DNA from: Otis tarda
Taxonomy: Eukaryota > Chordata > Aves > Otidiformes > Otididae
Length of the DNA stretch: 64,000 bases
NCBI GenBank assembly: GCA_026413225.1
Contig: CM048553.1
Location: 134,818,190 to 134,882,189, forward strand
Direction: 5' to 3'
Position 1 is the first letter of the stretch; every line of letters starts with the position of its first letter. The notes under the pieces were generated by a model. The model did no database searches and was not told where the DNA came from. It saw only the letters and a program-made list of their open reading frames with translations. The translations under genes were made by a program, and so were the position numbers. Shown here piece by piece: positions 38,470 to 51,004 of this stretch.

Positions 38470-40812
38470 CTCCAGGGTATATGGAAAGTGCATAGGTCAG
38501 ATGATTTCTCATCTACATCTGACTTGCCAGTATTTATCTTTCTAATCTACAATTTGAAGTAGAGGAATTTTTTTTTTTTTAACCAAGTATTCAGCACTGA
38601 ATGGGTCATAGGATGGAGTAATGCTATTTTAGTGTATTATGGAATCCAGGTAAATCCCAGCCCTGCTATTTGTCTTTTGAACTCTGACTGTTAAACCCCT
38701 GAAATAGCTTTCTCTCCCAAGACACCACTCAACTATTTGGAGAGGAAAGTATAGCAAATATTCCTCCTACCAGAATACTCATGTAGCAGACAAAAATCCT
38801 TCACCCGATCATAGTCTCAGTTCATACAGGCAGCTCTTTAGCATGATGAACTTTTAGGATCACTCTTCCTCTCTTTCTTTCCTTTCTTAACAGCAAGGTC
38901 AGCTAAAATGCAAATGTTCATTTTTTATTTAGCTTAACTGAGACAAGAAATACTTGTGAAGGCATATATGCTATCTCAGATTTATTTAATGTCTTAAGCC
39001 TACTTTAATTTCACACCTAAGGAAAATACAGCGGAGGATATCTGTTTCTTTCTCATCAAGGGTCTATCTCAGGTTTCGCACTTAATCTTATAATTACTTC
39101 AACAAGAGACAACTTCATCAGCAAAACTGTGTATATCATGTGTATTGGAGGGAAAAAAAATAATACTAACACCTTATTAATAAATCAATTATTTTCCAGC
39201 ACCTCATACTGGCAAAGTGAAATTTACAGGCAAAGAAAAGGGAGATTTGACAAATGAGGTGCTCAGATTCTGTACTACTACTTCTCCCAGAAGAAATTTT
39301 AGTATTTCTGAGCTCCTCTACATGCTTATGAAGTTTTGAGTAAAAATCATTTTCTATGTTTTTTAATAACTCAGAAATGAACACTGTTCACGTTCTTGAT
39401 CATTTGCAACTGTTTAGATGACTTTAGTATCTTCTAGAAAATTAATGGCAGCTGAATCAGACCTTTTTTCATGGCAAGACCTCTAATTTTCAAAAGGCCT
39501 ACTGAAAAAGAATTAGTCTGGTGTTTAGTATAAAGCTGGATATTTTCACATCTATTTTAAGTTGTGTAAAGTCCCTCTATACCTTACAGAATACCTCATA
39601 GTACTTAAAAAATGATAATGTATCTATAAGAAGACACTGCTCATGTTCAAATCCTGCCTGAAATTTCTAATTTAACATATATATGTTTAGATATGAGTTC
39701 TGAGATTTCTCCTACCAGATGATTACAGCCAGATAGCAGAAAGCTAAGAACATACACTAGCTTGTTCCAGAAGGAAGTACAATCATTTCCAAAACAAATC
39801 CACACTAGAGCTAGCTAAAACTTGTCTCCCAGCTACCAATGAAGCTATCTCACTTATGTTTATTAACTAGCTTGATGACTGTTAGCCCCACTTTGTTGCA
39901 GAGCACAGACATGTCTTTTATCATACTGTAAAAATCAGAAATTAAAAAGGACACATTTCATTTTATGTATCTATGGAAGCTGGACAGAACTTGCTTGAAT
40001 GTCTCTGCTACCATGACTAAGATCATTTTTCTTTTTCTTTCTTTTTTCTGAGATGTAAGATGGTGTGCTTAAACACCTAAAATAGTTTGTTTTCTTTTGT
40101 GTCAATCTCAATAATTTAATACTTTTTAAAGTCTAGTTCTGTTGCTTGTTTATCTTGTCTTCTCCCTGATGTTAGTGTTCTGTTATCTGTTATCCAAATA
40201 CTTTTGTTATGATCACAGTCATTCCTGCATGTTGTTAAAATCTCATTGAAAAGAGAGCATTTCCAATTGATTGCTGTGGTAAATTGTTGTAGGCATCTGT
40301 CCCACCTCTCCTACTGTTTGCAGTTAAATGGCAAACTGTAAGTCTCTTGTGCTTTCTTTCAGTCTGCTCCTGATGCTTCATATAAATATGAAAGAGAGGG
40401 GAACAGAACTTAGTGATTGGAGTGTAATGGTGTCTTTCAAATCCTGAAATGAATTTTGGAAGTGTATCATGTTTTCTAGTTCTTCTACTTCCTTAAGTTT
40501 TCTGCACTCAAGGTCACTCCTTACATAACCAAATCTATGTCAGTTTAATTAGTCGTTTATGTGAAGAACACAAAATTTGACTGAAAATAACAAGTGTGAA
40601 ACAAACAGTAGATAACAAACAAATGGATACTAAATGACAGGAAAACCTGTGCTTGGCAAAATCTGAAGCCATTTCAGGACGTGACTCATTTCTCAGCTGT
40701 ACGCTATGTGATAATTCAACATCTTTAATTTTAAAGACACACTTTAAAATACTTTTTTATAATTTCTTCAGCTAAACTTTATCCCTTGATTTGATACTGT
40801 CATAAAATTGTT
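38470..40812. other. AT-rich noncoding (presumed intron)
   Basis: No gene or confident repeat. There is a T-run at 38569-38580 and an octamer ATGCAAAT at 38908-38915. Confidence 0.5.
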
Positions 40813-41810
40813 GAATTATAGAATAACTGAGGTTGGAAGGGACCTCTAAAGGTCATCTAGTCCAACTTCCTACTCAAAACAGGGCTGACTCAAAGCAGTG
40901 ACAATCCAGATTGTTTTTCAGTCACTTTATAATCCACCCATGCAATCCATACCTCCCAGTCTTGGCTGCAAGGATGCTATGGGAGATTTTATCAAAGACC
41001 TTGCTAAAGTCAAAGTAAAAAGCACTTACACCACCTCTTCCCCTGTCCACTAAGCCATACATCTCATCATAGAAAGCTCTTTGGGTTGCTCAGGCATAAT
41101 TTGCCTCTGTAAATGTACTGTCTGCTCCTAGTCATCTTGTCCTTCTGAGGCTGGACAATGGCCCCCAGGATGATTTGCCTGTAGTTGTCCAGTCTGTCTT
41201 ATCTGGTTGGTGTCTCTTCAATGCTGAAGTCCATCCTGACCACAGAAGTAGGCCTGACATATATGTTGGAGCAGCAACAGATTTATTGTCCTGCTCCAAG
41301 CCACACAGATCAGGCACAGGGCTCCTGAAGGACCTCCCAAAAAACTTGAGGACATTATTTGCTTCTCCTTATACTCCCTCTTTCCTCCTCAGCCTTTTCC
41401 AAGTTCTGCCCCTTTACCACCTTATTTCCTCCTTAAAAAAACTCTGTCCCTATCTACCCCTAAACCATTTTTCCTATTTTTGTTAAATTTAAAATTTTGT
41501 TTGATATTTATAAGAGATTGTTCTGGAAATGTCTCCCTGATTCACGATTTCTGTTAAGGTCATACCACCTTGTCCTTGATTTTTAAATCTGTAGTGTTTT
41601 GTCATATTCATGTTACTAGCTTTCAGTGATGCCACAGGCTGGGATTAGCCATCTGCATGCGAACCTTAATGTTTCCAATCAAGTGAGGTGATGTTGATAA
41701 TGCCTGTAATTCACCGGACCCTATTTCTTGCCTTCTTTGAAGATGGATGTGACATTTGCCTTTTTTCCAGGCATCAAGAAGCTCCCCAGGAAAGGAGTGA
41801 TGCAATAGTG
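40813..41810 (-). mobile_element. Old CR1 LINE copy, interrupted
   Basis: The plus strand begins GAATTATAGAATAACTGAGG with GTTGGAAGGGACCTCTAAAG, the reversed 3' tail of a different CR1 subfamily. Further in, 40967-41176 (AGGATGCTATGGGAGATTTT, CAAAGACCTTGCTAAAGTCA, gctcaggcataatttgcctctg) and 41690-41810 (CTTTGAAGATGGATGTGACA) correspond in order to the reversed reverse-transcriptase coding region. The frame is destroyed. The central ~500 bp (41180-41690) do not align by eye and may be an insertion or heavy decay; a pyrimidine-rich stretch at 41345-41470 lies there. Confidence 0.75.
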
Positions 41811-43316
41811 CTCTGAAAATCTATGCAGTGTTAATAATTGGTATTTTGGAGCTTTGTAAGATTGGGCGATAGGGCTGTAGGTAGGATGTTCCTTTTCCTC
41901 ACTAAATGAAAAATCTAGACTAAAATAAATTAAACAATATATTATAGAAACAAAAATTATTTGGTATAGAATTAGATAGATTTGGAAGGAAATAAGGTGA
42001 AAGATTTATTCTGACTTGGAAATCCATATCTAAAAATGCATCTTTAAAGGTACAATGACAACATTGATTAGAGCACTTAACAGTATACTTTAAATAGATG
42101 CAGTTTTAGAAATTCAGAAATCTAGCAAAAAGCTTCGCGATCTGTTTTTTTCTATTTTTTTTTCCCCAGTTTCTTGGGGTGGTTTTTTTATTTGTTTACC
42201 TAATATACTTTAGTGCATATGACAAGTGGGACCAATTATCATTCTAGAGAGACAACAAGTCACTTCTAACAGATATAACTGGTAAGAAAATTACTATTTG
42301 TGTTTGTCTGACTTTGAAAATCAAGCTTGGTGCTAAACAATCTCACTGCAGCTCTAGCAGTTCCAACTGCCAAAGTTTGAAAGGACCTAGATATATCTTA
42401 ACTTACAGTGATGAAATTTGACAACTGTGTAAATAAAACCAGCTCTATGTCTTAGATAAATTATTGAAGTTATGGAGTCCATCAAGTTACTTTGGTTAGG
42501 GGTATTTCTAAATGAAAAAATAAATTACTATTTTAATTTTCTTTTAAATTTAAAAGGCCATTATTCTGAGAATGATTACTTTAAAACTGTATTAGCAAAA
42601 ACTTAACAGTGCAACTGAATGTAATTTTCCTATCTAAACCATGTACATAATAATACTATGCCTCAACTTTTACCTTTCAAGCAACTATGTATGAAGACCC
42701 CAAAGAGAATTGAGTTGAAGCTTAAGCTATCCTGACCTCAGTTAAAATAAAATTCTAATAACATTTTCCAAAGAGTATGAAAACTGCATTTATGGAAACA
42801 CTTCTATGCCACCACTTTTAAGGAAGATAAACTAGTTTTGTGGGTAAGAGGTTGGTTGCTTTTCTAGGGTTTTTTTTTTCCTTTTTGAGGATTTACTTTG
42901 TTTCTTGGCCAGGTTTTGTTCAAGTTTATTAGAGGAAAGTTAAATATAAACAATCAAATTATAGCAAGATAAAATCAACATTCACACTAGCTTTGCAGCA
43001 GCTGGAAAAGCAGTTGTGAATTTTTACAGCCTGACTTTAGAGGTCTTTATTTTCTGTTAATTGGCACTTACTGCTGCTTTATTTGTTTCCTAGTCTTAAA
43101 TTTTGGGTTTGATATATTTAAATCCACAGGCAGGCAGGGAAGAAAAGGCAGGAAAAAAAAAGAGATTTTTTTTGATGTAAATAATCAAACTGATTATTAT
43201 TTTTTTCCGTTGGTCTAGTGTTATGCAGAATGAAGTAGCAATTTTAATCTAATCTGCTGCAATTTTAAAACTATTTTGATCCTAGATAAAATCTTGTGCA
43301 CAAGAATGTATTACCA

Positions 43317-43330
43317 AAAAAAAAAAAAAA

Positions 43331-43362
<32 letters not shown>

Positions 43363-43374
43363 AAAAAAAGAAAG
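43317..43374 (+). repeat. A-tract plus (GAAA)8 microsatellite
   Basis: About 16 A, then eight clean GAAA units (43333-43364), then an imperfect A/G tail. It is a pure purine strand, so it is able in principle to form triplex DNA. Confidence 0.95.
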
Positions 43375-43768
43375 ACATTATTTCCATAAGGAACATATTG
43401 ATCATAACATAGTGGACTATAACGACACTAGCTTCACCACAAAATCCTGCTCTTTTTTTCTATCAACAAAAGAACAGAAATGCATTAATAGCAATAAAGC
43501 TAAGTTTTGACCAGAATGACAGGATGTTCCCATTATATCACTTTTTCTCCTTTTTCCTTTTCTTTTCATCCTGACATCCTTGATTTTTATTCACACTTAC
43601 CATACTTACAAAGAATAATTTCTTTGTTCCTTACATTTATATAATCACTTCATCATCATACATTCACTCAGTCCAAAAACATACTTCAACCCTTTCAATA
43701 AAATTCCTCCATTTCCAGTTTTTATTTACCTCTCCCAGAAAAATCTACTTTCTTCTTTTTGTGTCTAA

Positions 43769-43960
43769 TTAATCAACAGCTCTTACTCCCTTGCTATATG
43801 CCTTGATCCTTGGAGCTGTTCCCTTGACCTTCTCATGGGGAGCTTTGGCAACGCTGAGCACTTTCAGCTGGCACTGAGCGATTGGCATCCCAGTAAAGAT
43901 GGAGATGCAGGGCTGCATGGTCATACCAGGTACAGCAAAAGCTCTGATGCAGGTTCCCAT
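43769..43960 (-). other. Unidentified 63-codon minus-strand open frame
   Basis: On the minus strand an ATG at 43960 in a near-ideal start context (AGTGCCATGGGA) opens 63 codons, beginning MGTCIRAFAVPG, with KVLSVAKAPHEKVKG near residues 33-47, and stopping at 43769. GC content here is clearly above the flanks. A pyrimidine tract lies upstream on the same strand (about 43981-43999). I cannot place it in any family. It could be a decayed retrocopy, a fragment of an old element, a small protein or chance. Confidence 0.2.
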
Positions 43961-45899
43961 GGCACTTTTTGATGAGAGACAAAAAAAAAAGAAATGGCAG
44001 TTCCTCACTAGATTACTTATCCAGTACATGACAAAAGACACATTAAATCAAATTTTCTTGCAGTAACAGTGTTGTAAGTGCTAGGATTTTACAAAAGCAA
44101 AAATGTGATTAATTCAGTTGTATTCAGACAATATGACAAAAGCACATAAGACTCTGAACAGGACTATTTTGTAAAAAGCCAAACTACAGGAGTTATCTCA
44201 CCATGACTCATATTCACTTAACTGGAATAGTGCACAGGGCAGAAAGGTGAAGAATCCTAATTTATTCTAATTTCATATCTTTTCTCTGTGAAATCTGCCT
44301 TGGAAGCAATGCCTGAAAGGGAGATTCAGGGCTTGGCCTAGTGTTGTAGGTACTAATGGATTTAATTACATTCTCAGGGGGAAGACAGCAGCTTTAGCTC
44401 CTGCAAGGGTTAAGTATTCTCCCAGTCCTGGTCCATGTGCTCCACAAATTCTGGAGTGCAGTCCAGGGATAGTAATTCACAGTGAAAGTAATTTTTGTTT
44501 TTTTTAGTGACTATGTAAAATTGCCAGTAGTCTTGCAAGCCATCTGTTTCAAATTTTGATGGTATGCAGTATATCTACAGTGAGATACTTTGACAGTGAA
44601 CTGAATCACCACTGTGCACAATATATTTATTCCAGTAAAAGTTCATTAGTATTCACAGGGATCCTCTGGCTCTGTGATACCAGCAGAAAATGTCAAATTG
44701 TTCTTAGAATTTATAAGAAGGTATAAAATTCATGAGCTGAAACAATGAAAATCCCAAAGAAATGATGGCTACCATATTTTGTACTCATTTTGGCATATGA
44801 TTTCTCTGTGTCTACAGAAATGAAGGCTAGACACCTAACCCTTCATCGAGTCAGCATTTTCTGAAATACTAAGACATGAAAAGTGCTTACTAATGATTGT
44901 TTGGCTCCCATACTAGTATATCTAGAATGAGAACAGCAAGGAAAAAAAATACAGCAAGTTCTATAGTACACCATTCAGATTCCAGTTTATTCACTTCAGT
45001 AAAGCTTCTTTCAGATTACATGCCATTATGCTCTTGACATTGTGGTAAGAAGAGAATGTCTTAGTGTCTTTCACAAATCTAAAAATGTAACTTGGATTAT
45101 TTTTTTTTTTAATAAAATAGATAAAGTAATGGAAAAGAGAGAAGGATACCAAATCTATGTAAAAAGACAGAAAATAGATACTTCACTCAGACTTCTTGTG
45201 CTTAATTTGAACTCAAGACAAATGTCTATCTATTACAAAATGTGATTTCCTAATTCTAAAACCTGTTGCAGAAGAAATCAATATTCATATATAAAACAAG
45301 AATCAATTATGGAACAAAAATGCACTTGTTGCTTAGGTACAAATGGTCACAAGTGCTCGTACTTAGTATACTTGCTACTTATAAAGGTCAAATCCTGAAA
45401 GTAGACATGAGCAAGCCCAATTTGGAGAAAGAGCTAAAATGGGCAAATATGAACAAGACCAGGAATAAGTAAAGTATTTTAATTGTTGCCAAAAGATAAA
45501 TAATCATCAAAAGAATTTGGTCTGCTTAAAAACACACCATAAAAAACTCACAATCTGAGAAAGCTGTAGGTAACTGAAACAATAGAATATGTACAAAAAT
45601 TAAGTTAGATTCGATTTATGAGCATTTGTTGTTTTAGTTTAATATAGATGTATCTGTAAGGGGTTTTTATCCTGTATTTGGAAATTGTTAGATATATTCA
45701 GATCCCAGAATGACGATGACATTTTTTCCATTCCAGAATACATTACAGAGCTATAAAATAAGTTATCTTTAAATCCAGAAAAATAATTTTCATCATGGAG
45801 TTTCTAAAGAATTAGCAGTGATGTTCTCCAGGGAAGTTCTCAGTTGCTAATATTTGAGGAGTTACCTTCAGTAAGCCTTGAACTGGCGTAAGAGTTTCA

Positions 45900-46640
45900 G
45901 AAGGGTAGAATTTTCACAGGGTGGAATTTTTCAGTTCACATAGTTAACACCAAATCAAGATTGAAGCAGTTTATTGATTTATTAACGATACATAGTTTAA
46001 GCCAAATCAGGATTGAAGCAATTTATTGGTTTATTAACAACACAAAATTAAATGGAACTCATGACCCATATCAAAAACAAGAGATCAACCTCAGTGCTTG
46101 GCACTTGCAAAATTTTAATAAATGCTTCCAAAATTTCTGAATCGACTAGAATTAATCTCAACAGAATATATACTTACTGTCGGAGACATATGCCCTGTTG
46201 ACCCCCACAGCCCTCAGGGGTGGGTGACAGCCCTCAGGAGGTGACCCAGCACCCCAGGGTGCAGGTCCCTAGCTGCCCCCATACTGGCTCTGTGTGAGCT
46301 GGAGGCAGTGGTTGGGGTGCCCATGGCCATGGGGCTATATCTTAACAGGGTTACGTCAGCCGCCCTGCTGCCTCGCTCCCCTCTTCTCCTGCTCACTACA
46401 AATCCTCCTGTTTCACTTGCATTTCTGTTTTGCTGTTTTTTTTTTTTCCCTCAGAAGTCTCCTGATAATTCCCCAGTTACTCTTTACTCTGTCCAATGAT
46501 TGTCTTCCTCTTTACCTAGATCAGTTTTGGGCAAACGTCATGCCAGGCAGTTTGGATATTCATTCCTTTCATGTTGGCCGCTGTTATCCCAGCCTGTTTA
46601 CAAAGGGTGGGCCCTGTAAGAAAATCCACTAGAAAAAAAA
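45900..46640 (-). mobile_element. Possible LTR-like retroelement remnant
   Basis: A GC-rich block (46190-46390) follows AT-rich DNA. On the minus strand it would read as a promoter-like GC region with GTTAAGATATAGCC (TATA-like, around 46337-46350), then about 350-400 bp later AATAAA signals in the duplicated units at 45951-46052. This order is that of an LTR (U3-TATA-R-polyA). I could not find convincing TG/CA ends or a target-site duplication, and I do not recognise the family. Confidence 0.3.
45951..46052 (+). repeat. Tandem duplication, two diverged ~51-bp units
   Basis: ACCAAATCAAGATTGAAGCA...TTTATTGATTTATTAAC at 45951 is repeated as GCCAAATCAGGATTGAAGCA...TTTATTGGTTTATTAAC from about 46002. 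The units differ at several positions, so the duplication is not recent. Read on the minus strand, each unit supplies an AATAAA-type signal. Confidence 0.8.
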
Positions 46641-47089
46641 ACCCAAACATTATATAAATAATTTAAACTGGTAAAAGGGCCAGGCTGTATAACAGTAGTC
46701 CTGTCATAATTGTTTTAAATTGCAGGAAAAAAATAGTGAGATTGCTGGTGCAGGGCTTGATTGATCGAGAATGAACATGAGAATAATTTTACTGATGTGA
46801 GCATCACTTTACTGAAAATAGAGCTTGAGGAATTAAATATGTATCCCATTTTATATTTTAACACCGTATAGTAAGGTTGAACTGACATACTTCTACAAGG
46901 CACTTGATTCATTCCAAGTGGAGATGTGGTTAAGAAACTGTCTTATGACATTGGTATGTTGCATGTTAAATGGATTAAAAACTAGTCCCAAAAGACTGAT
47001 AAATGGGAAGTAATTGTACAGCAGGTATATATCTTTTGTGCAATTCATGGTAGAACCAGTTTTTTAATCTTTCTTTTACCCAGTTGGAA

Positions 47090-47535
47090 AGACAACAAAA
47101 ATCACTGATAAATTCTGTAGATGGCACAAAGATGCTCAGTCTCATGAATGATGAAGAAAACAGGACATTGATATCAAAATAGAAAATAAATACTAAAATA
47201 GAGAGTCTGAGTAAAAGTGTGACTGCTCTAAGTATAACATCTAACACGTTGATCATCAGCTCTTCAGCATGGGAGAGAAAGGTGTAACAAAATCTGAAGG
47301 CTGGAAGCTGAAGTGACAAAAAGCAAACTTCAAAATAGAGCACATTGTTAACAGTGAGGCCATTAGGAACAGTTTACCTGAAGCTACAGTCAAAATTTCT
47401 AAAGCATTGGATGATATTATAAAGGATATGTCCTAGTTCAGCCCAGAATTAATCCAAAAAGTTCTGCGGTGAGTTATACCAAACTAGACTAGAACTTTTT
47501 GTCCGGACCAGGCATGGAAATCTTGAAAGACAAAA
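47090..47535 (+). mobile_element. Ancient amniote CR1 LINE, 3' end
   Basis: Consecutive blocks match the order of CR1 3' ends abundant in turtles and crocodiles: ATGGCACAAAGATGCTCAGT, AGGCTGGAAGCTGAAGTGAC, ATTGTTAACAGTGAGGCCAT, AGGAACAGTTTACCTGAAGC, GGATATGTCCTAGTTCAGCC, then ACTAGACTAGAACTTTTTGT (the ggtcagactagatgat segment). The coding frame is gone. The 122-codon antisense frame over it (46975-47343) is a chance opening. Confidence 0.65.
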
Positions 47536-48709
47536 ATTCTGCAGTCTCTTTGGAAAAATACAATAAATAAAGAAAAAAAAAAGGCTTTTAATTTTATTAA
47601 GGTCCCTAGTGATTTATGTCTGGTATTAATAACAAACCTGCACAAATGGTCTTGTTATGTCAGCACCTTTGGAAATTGGATTAGCAATATCCACCTAATG
47701 ACAAGCTTGGCTTAATTTAGCAAACAGAAATAAGTAGCTTTTTCCCAGTGACATACGTAATGAAATAAATGAGGGAGTGAATGGGACCTGAAAAACTGAG
47801 CTTTCTATACCACAGAATGTATTATATATACATACTTGTTACAAGGTCTTTTTTATACTTAGGTAGATATTAACAAGACTGGTAATAATCTGCAACAAAA
47901 TTATAAAATTGTGAATAAGATCAATCTTATTTTAGCTTTCTGTGTTACAGAAGCAAAAGATTTCCCCATCAGGCCCATAACTTCTATTTTATTGCAACCC
48001 GCTTTTTCGTTCCAGAAAAGCACAGACATATTTGCACCCAGCTTTCTGACCATCATAGCCATAAAATTATTTGTCCTTAGGAAAAAAAAGAGACAGACAA
48101 CATAATAATGCCATTAGCTTAATACCATCTTAATGTCTTATGTGGCTTTTTTTTAGGATGAAATTAACCCCAGTACAAAGTGCTGCAATCAAATTTGTTT
48201 GGAGAAAGTGCACTGTTCTTGCTAGAATCACTGCTTCTTGAAACTTCCATTAGTGATCTCATTCTTCTTCTGTAGCTATATTCTACTTTAAATTACTGCA
48301 GTATGTCAAAGGATGATCACATGTCCACCACATTCTTGAATGTTTTCTCTTCAGAGAAGTCTTGCAAAATTTAGCAGAGAATATGATAACTCTTCTCAAA
48401 TTCCTTCTTCAAATGATTAATCCCTGATGATTCTTTATTGTGTGTCTGGGCTGACACCAGGTCAGAAAAGATTAGGGTTTTACTGCCCTCATATTTCAGA
48501 TCTTTATTTTAGTAGTTGCAGCCAGGATTCTTTCTCTTATATCAGAGTGTGGCAATTACAATCCTCTCACATTACCCTGAAATGCTGTTCCCCTCATGGG
48601 CATCCTGTAATTTCTCTTCCCAAGGAGGACATCTTGCCAGATGAGAGCTCAGCCACACAGAGGTCTTTGAATAATTTGAAAAGTTTCATTACTGTATTTT
48701 TTTCAGTGA
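47536..48709. other. AT-rich noncoding (presumed intron)
   Basis: No gene or repeat recognised. Open frames at 47911-48105 and 48427-48735 have no family resemblance. Confidence 0.5.
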
Positions 48710-48717
48710 GTTATTTT

Positions 48718-49878
48718 TGTGGTTTTGTTTGGTGAGGGGGGGCCTAAGGTGGTAGCTTCTGTAGGAAACTGCTAGAAGTCGCTCCCCTTTGTTCAGTGGA
48801 CTCAGACGGGCCTAGGGCGGACCTACTACTGGCCAAGGCCGAGCCAATTGGTAGTAGAATGTTCTGTGATAACACCTCTGCAATAACGTATTTAAGAAGG
48901 CGAAAACAGAAAAAAGAAAAAAAAGAAGAGAAGAGAAGATGTGAAGAAGCTGAGTGGGGGCAGAGGCGCAGAGGGGGAGGCGCAGGCCCCATGGGCCTTG
49001 CAGGCCTCACCCTCTGGCCTCTCGCCAGGCAGCCGACTGGGCCCGACTCGGCCCAGCCCGGCTGCAAGAAGCGGAGAGGAGATGAGATGGATGATGTGAA
49101 GAGATTCTGAGAGGCGTCTGCCTGGCTGTTGTGAAGAACTTTTCTTGTGAGAGAAACGGCTACAGACACCAAGGTCAGTTCAGAAGGAGGGGGAGGAGTA
49201 ATGTGGCTCCTGGCCAAGATTCCCCTGCAGCCTGTGGTGACGACCATGGTGGAGCAGGTTGTCCCCCTGCAGCCCATGGAGGTCCACGGAGGAGCAGAGA
49301 TCCGCTTGGAGCCCGTGAAGGACGCCACATCGGGGGAGGTGAATGCCTGAAGGCAGCTGTGGCCTGTGGAGGGCCCGCTGGGACAGCCGTTCTGGAGGGA
49401 CTGCACTCCATGGAAGAGATGACCCACGCCAGAGCAGTTTCACAAAGGACTGTGGCGTATGGGTGGGACCCCACAACAGAGCAGGGGAGGAATGTGAGGA
49501 GTTCTTCCCCCGACCATGAAGCAGCAGCGTAAAACAACGCGTGATGAACTGACCGCAACCCCCATTCCCTCTTCCCCACTCTGCTGCTCGGAGGGGGGAA
49601 GGTAGTAGAGATAATGTTAAGTTTGGGAAGAGGGAGGGGTGGAGGGAGGTTATCTTGTTCTCTGTCTCATTATCCTGCTGTTTGTAGTAATAAATGAATA
49701 GTTTTCCCCAAGTCGAGTCTGTTTTGCCCGTGACGGTAACTTTAAGGATTTCTCCCTGTCCTTATCTCAAACCTCGAGCCATTTTTTTCATGTATTATCT
49801 CCCCCTATTCTCTCTGAGGGTGGGGGGAGTGAGAGAGAAACTGCTTAGTCTGGTCCCAATCGGGCCTGAACTATGACA
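48718..49878 (+). mobile_element. Solo endogenous retrovirus LTR (about 1.16 kb)
   Basis: Starts TGTGGTTTTG with a G-run and ends ...GAACTATGACA. It matches a long LTR type I know from many bird genomes. In order: U3 with CTGGCCAAGGCCGAGCCAAT, a TATA-like TATTTAAGAAGG (48889-48900), an A/G-rich stretch, internal GC-rich repeats of about 42 and 39 bp (CCTGCAG-CC(T/C)RTGG units near 49224, 49266 and 49304), TAATAAATGAATAG polyadenylation region (49688-49701) and CCCCAAGTCGAGTCTGTTTT (49708-49727). GTTATTT flanks it at 48710-48716 and 49879-49885, consistent with a 6-7 bp target-site duplication, although one extra T separates the left copy from TG. No gag, pol or env sequence is present. Long open frames within it (227 codons on the minus strand, 133-134 codons on both) arise from GC-richness and repeat periods divisible by three. 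Confidence 0.9.
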
Positions 49879-50979
49879 GTTATTTAGCCCAATATACATT
49901 TATAAAAGCATATGTGAAAAATGAGATACTTTTGTATGCATCTGAGTAAAAAGTACTTTTAATACAGAATTTTAGAAACAGTATATTTTAAAATATGTAA
50001 TTTTTACGTTCTTCACCCAATTCTAGCCAGGCTGTAGCTGCAGAGGGAATTTGTTTTACAATGCAGACACATCTCTGCCAATATCTTATGGCACAAAAAC
50101 CCCAGTAGACTTTTAATTTGCATAACATTACACATATTTGCATAAAATATTGCCCAGTGGTACTTAGAGCACCAGTTTCTCCCTAAGCTCCAATTAATTA
50201 ATCTATGTCCCTCTAGACATACAGCAATTTATTACGTATTCTTAGTATAGCAACACCAATTAATTATATGCTTCCCAGCCCCACATCAATCATTTTGTGC
50301 CTTCTAGACAGCTTTGCACCTCTCCCAGCCCCACATCTGTCTGAAAACACACCCTCTTCTTTTTCCACAGTTGAGGAGGCCTCTCAGCAATTTTGGTTAG
50401 CAGAGAGCTCTAGGAGCTCCCTGCTGTTGCTGTAGCCCATCAAGGTCTGAAGTTTTGGAGATGGTAGAGTAAAATCTCAGCAGCCATACTGCTGTCTGTC
50501 TGAGGACTGGGAAGGGAGAGTAGTGCAACTCATTTTTCGTCCCCTTTCCTTTTCTTCCATCTCTTTTTGTGAACTGAATAGAAATGCTTGCACATTGCTG
50601 GTATTGACACGTATTTGTTTGATTTTGGTGTTATTTTGCTCCTGTTCCTAGCACATTTAGTCCAAATGTTTGTGCTATGACCATGCTGCATACTGAAGGT
50701 ATTGACTTTGTGCTCAGAAAAGGCAGAAGAATCTTAACTTTTTAGCTTGATCCTTCCTCAAGTCCCACAGGCCCAACTGCAGTTGCACTAGAGAGCAAGA
50801 ACTCCAGTCAGCCTCAAATTGATTCAGATTGAATGGCACTTCCTTAAGTGCAGGGAATGAAAATATGACAAGAAGGTGAAAGGACATATGCAAAATGCAG
50901 AATATAAGTGGTGACTGGAGAAAAATGGTGGATGAGGAATTCCTGACTATTTTGCATCAACCTCTTTACAGAATTGTTG

Positions 50980-51004
50980 TGTTTATTTGTTTGTTTGTTT
51001 GTTT
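50980..51004 (+). repeat. (GTTT)n microsatellite
   Basis: GTGTTTATTTGTTTGTTTGTTTGTTTC: about five TTTG units. Confidence 0.9.

Larger units (their letters stand above)
41811..45890. other. AT-rich noncoding (presumed intron)
   Basis: No gene assigned. Contains the (GAAA)n tract and an unexplained minus-strand frame (43769-43960), listed separately. The sequence 43500-43760 is pyrimidine-rich on the plus strand. Confidence 0.5.

Noticed and set aside
46975..47343. 122-codon minus-strand frame with hydrophobic runs
   Set aside because: Antisense to an ancient CR1 fragment; hydrophobicity follows from T-rich sequence.
48744..49427. 227-codon minus-strand frame, the longest in the window
   Set aside because: Lies wholly inside the plus-strand LTR; related wording appears in the truncated LTR copy at 3093-3418, and the internal repeat period explains the openness.
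49131..49579. 133-134 codon frames on both strands
   Set aside because: Same LTR; GC-rich repeat sequence open in several frames.
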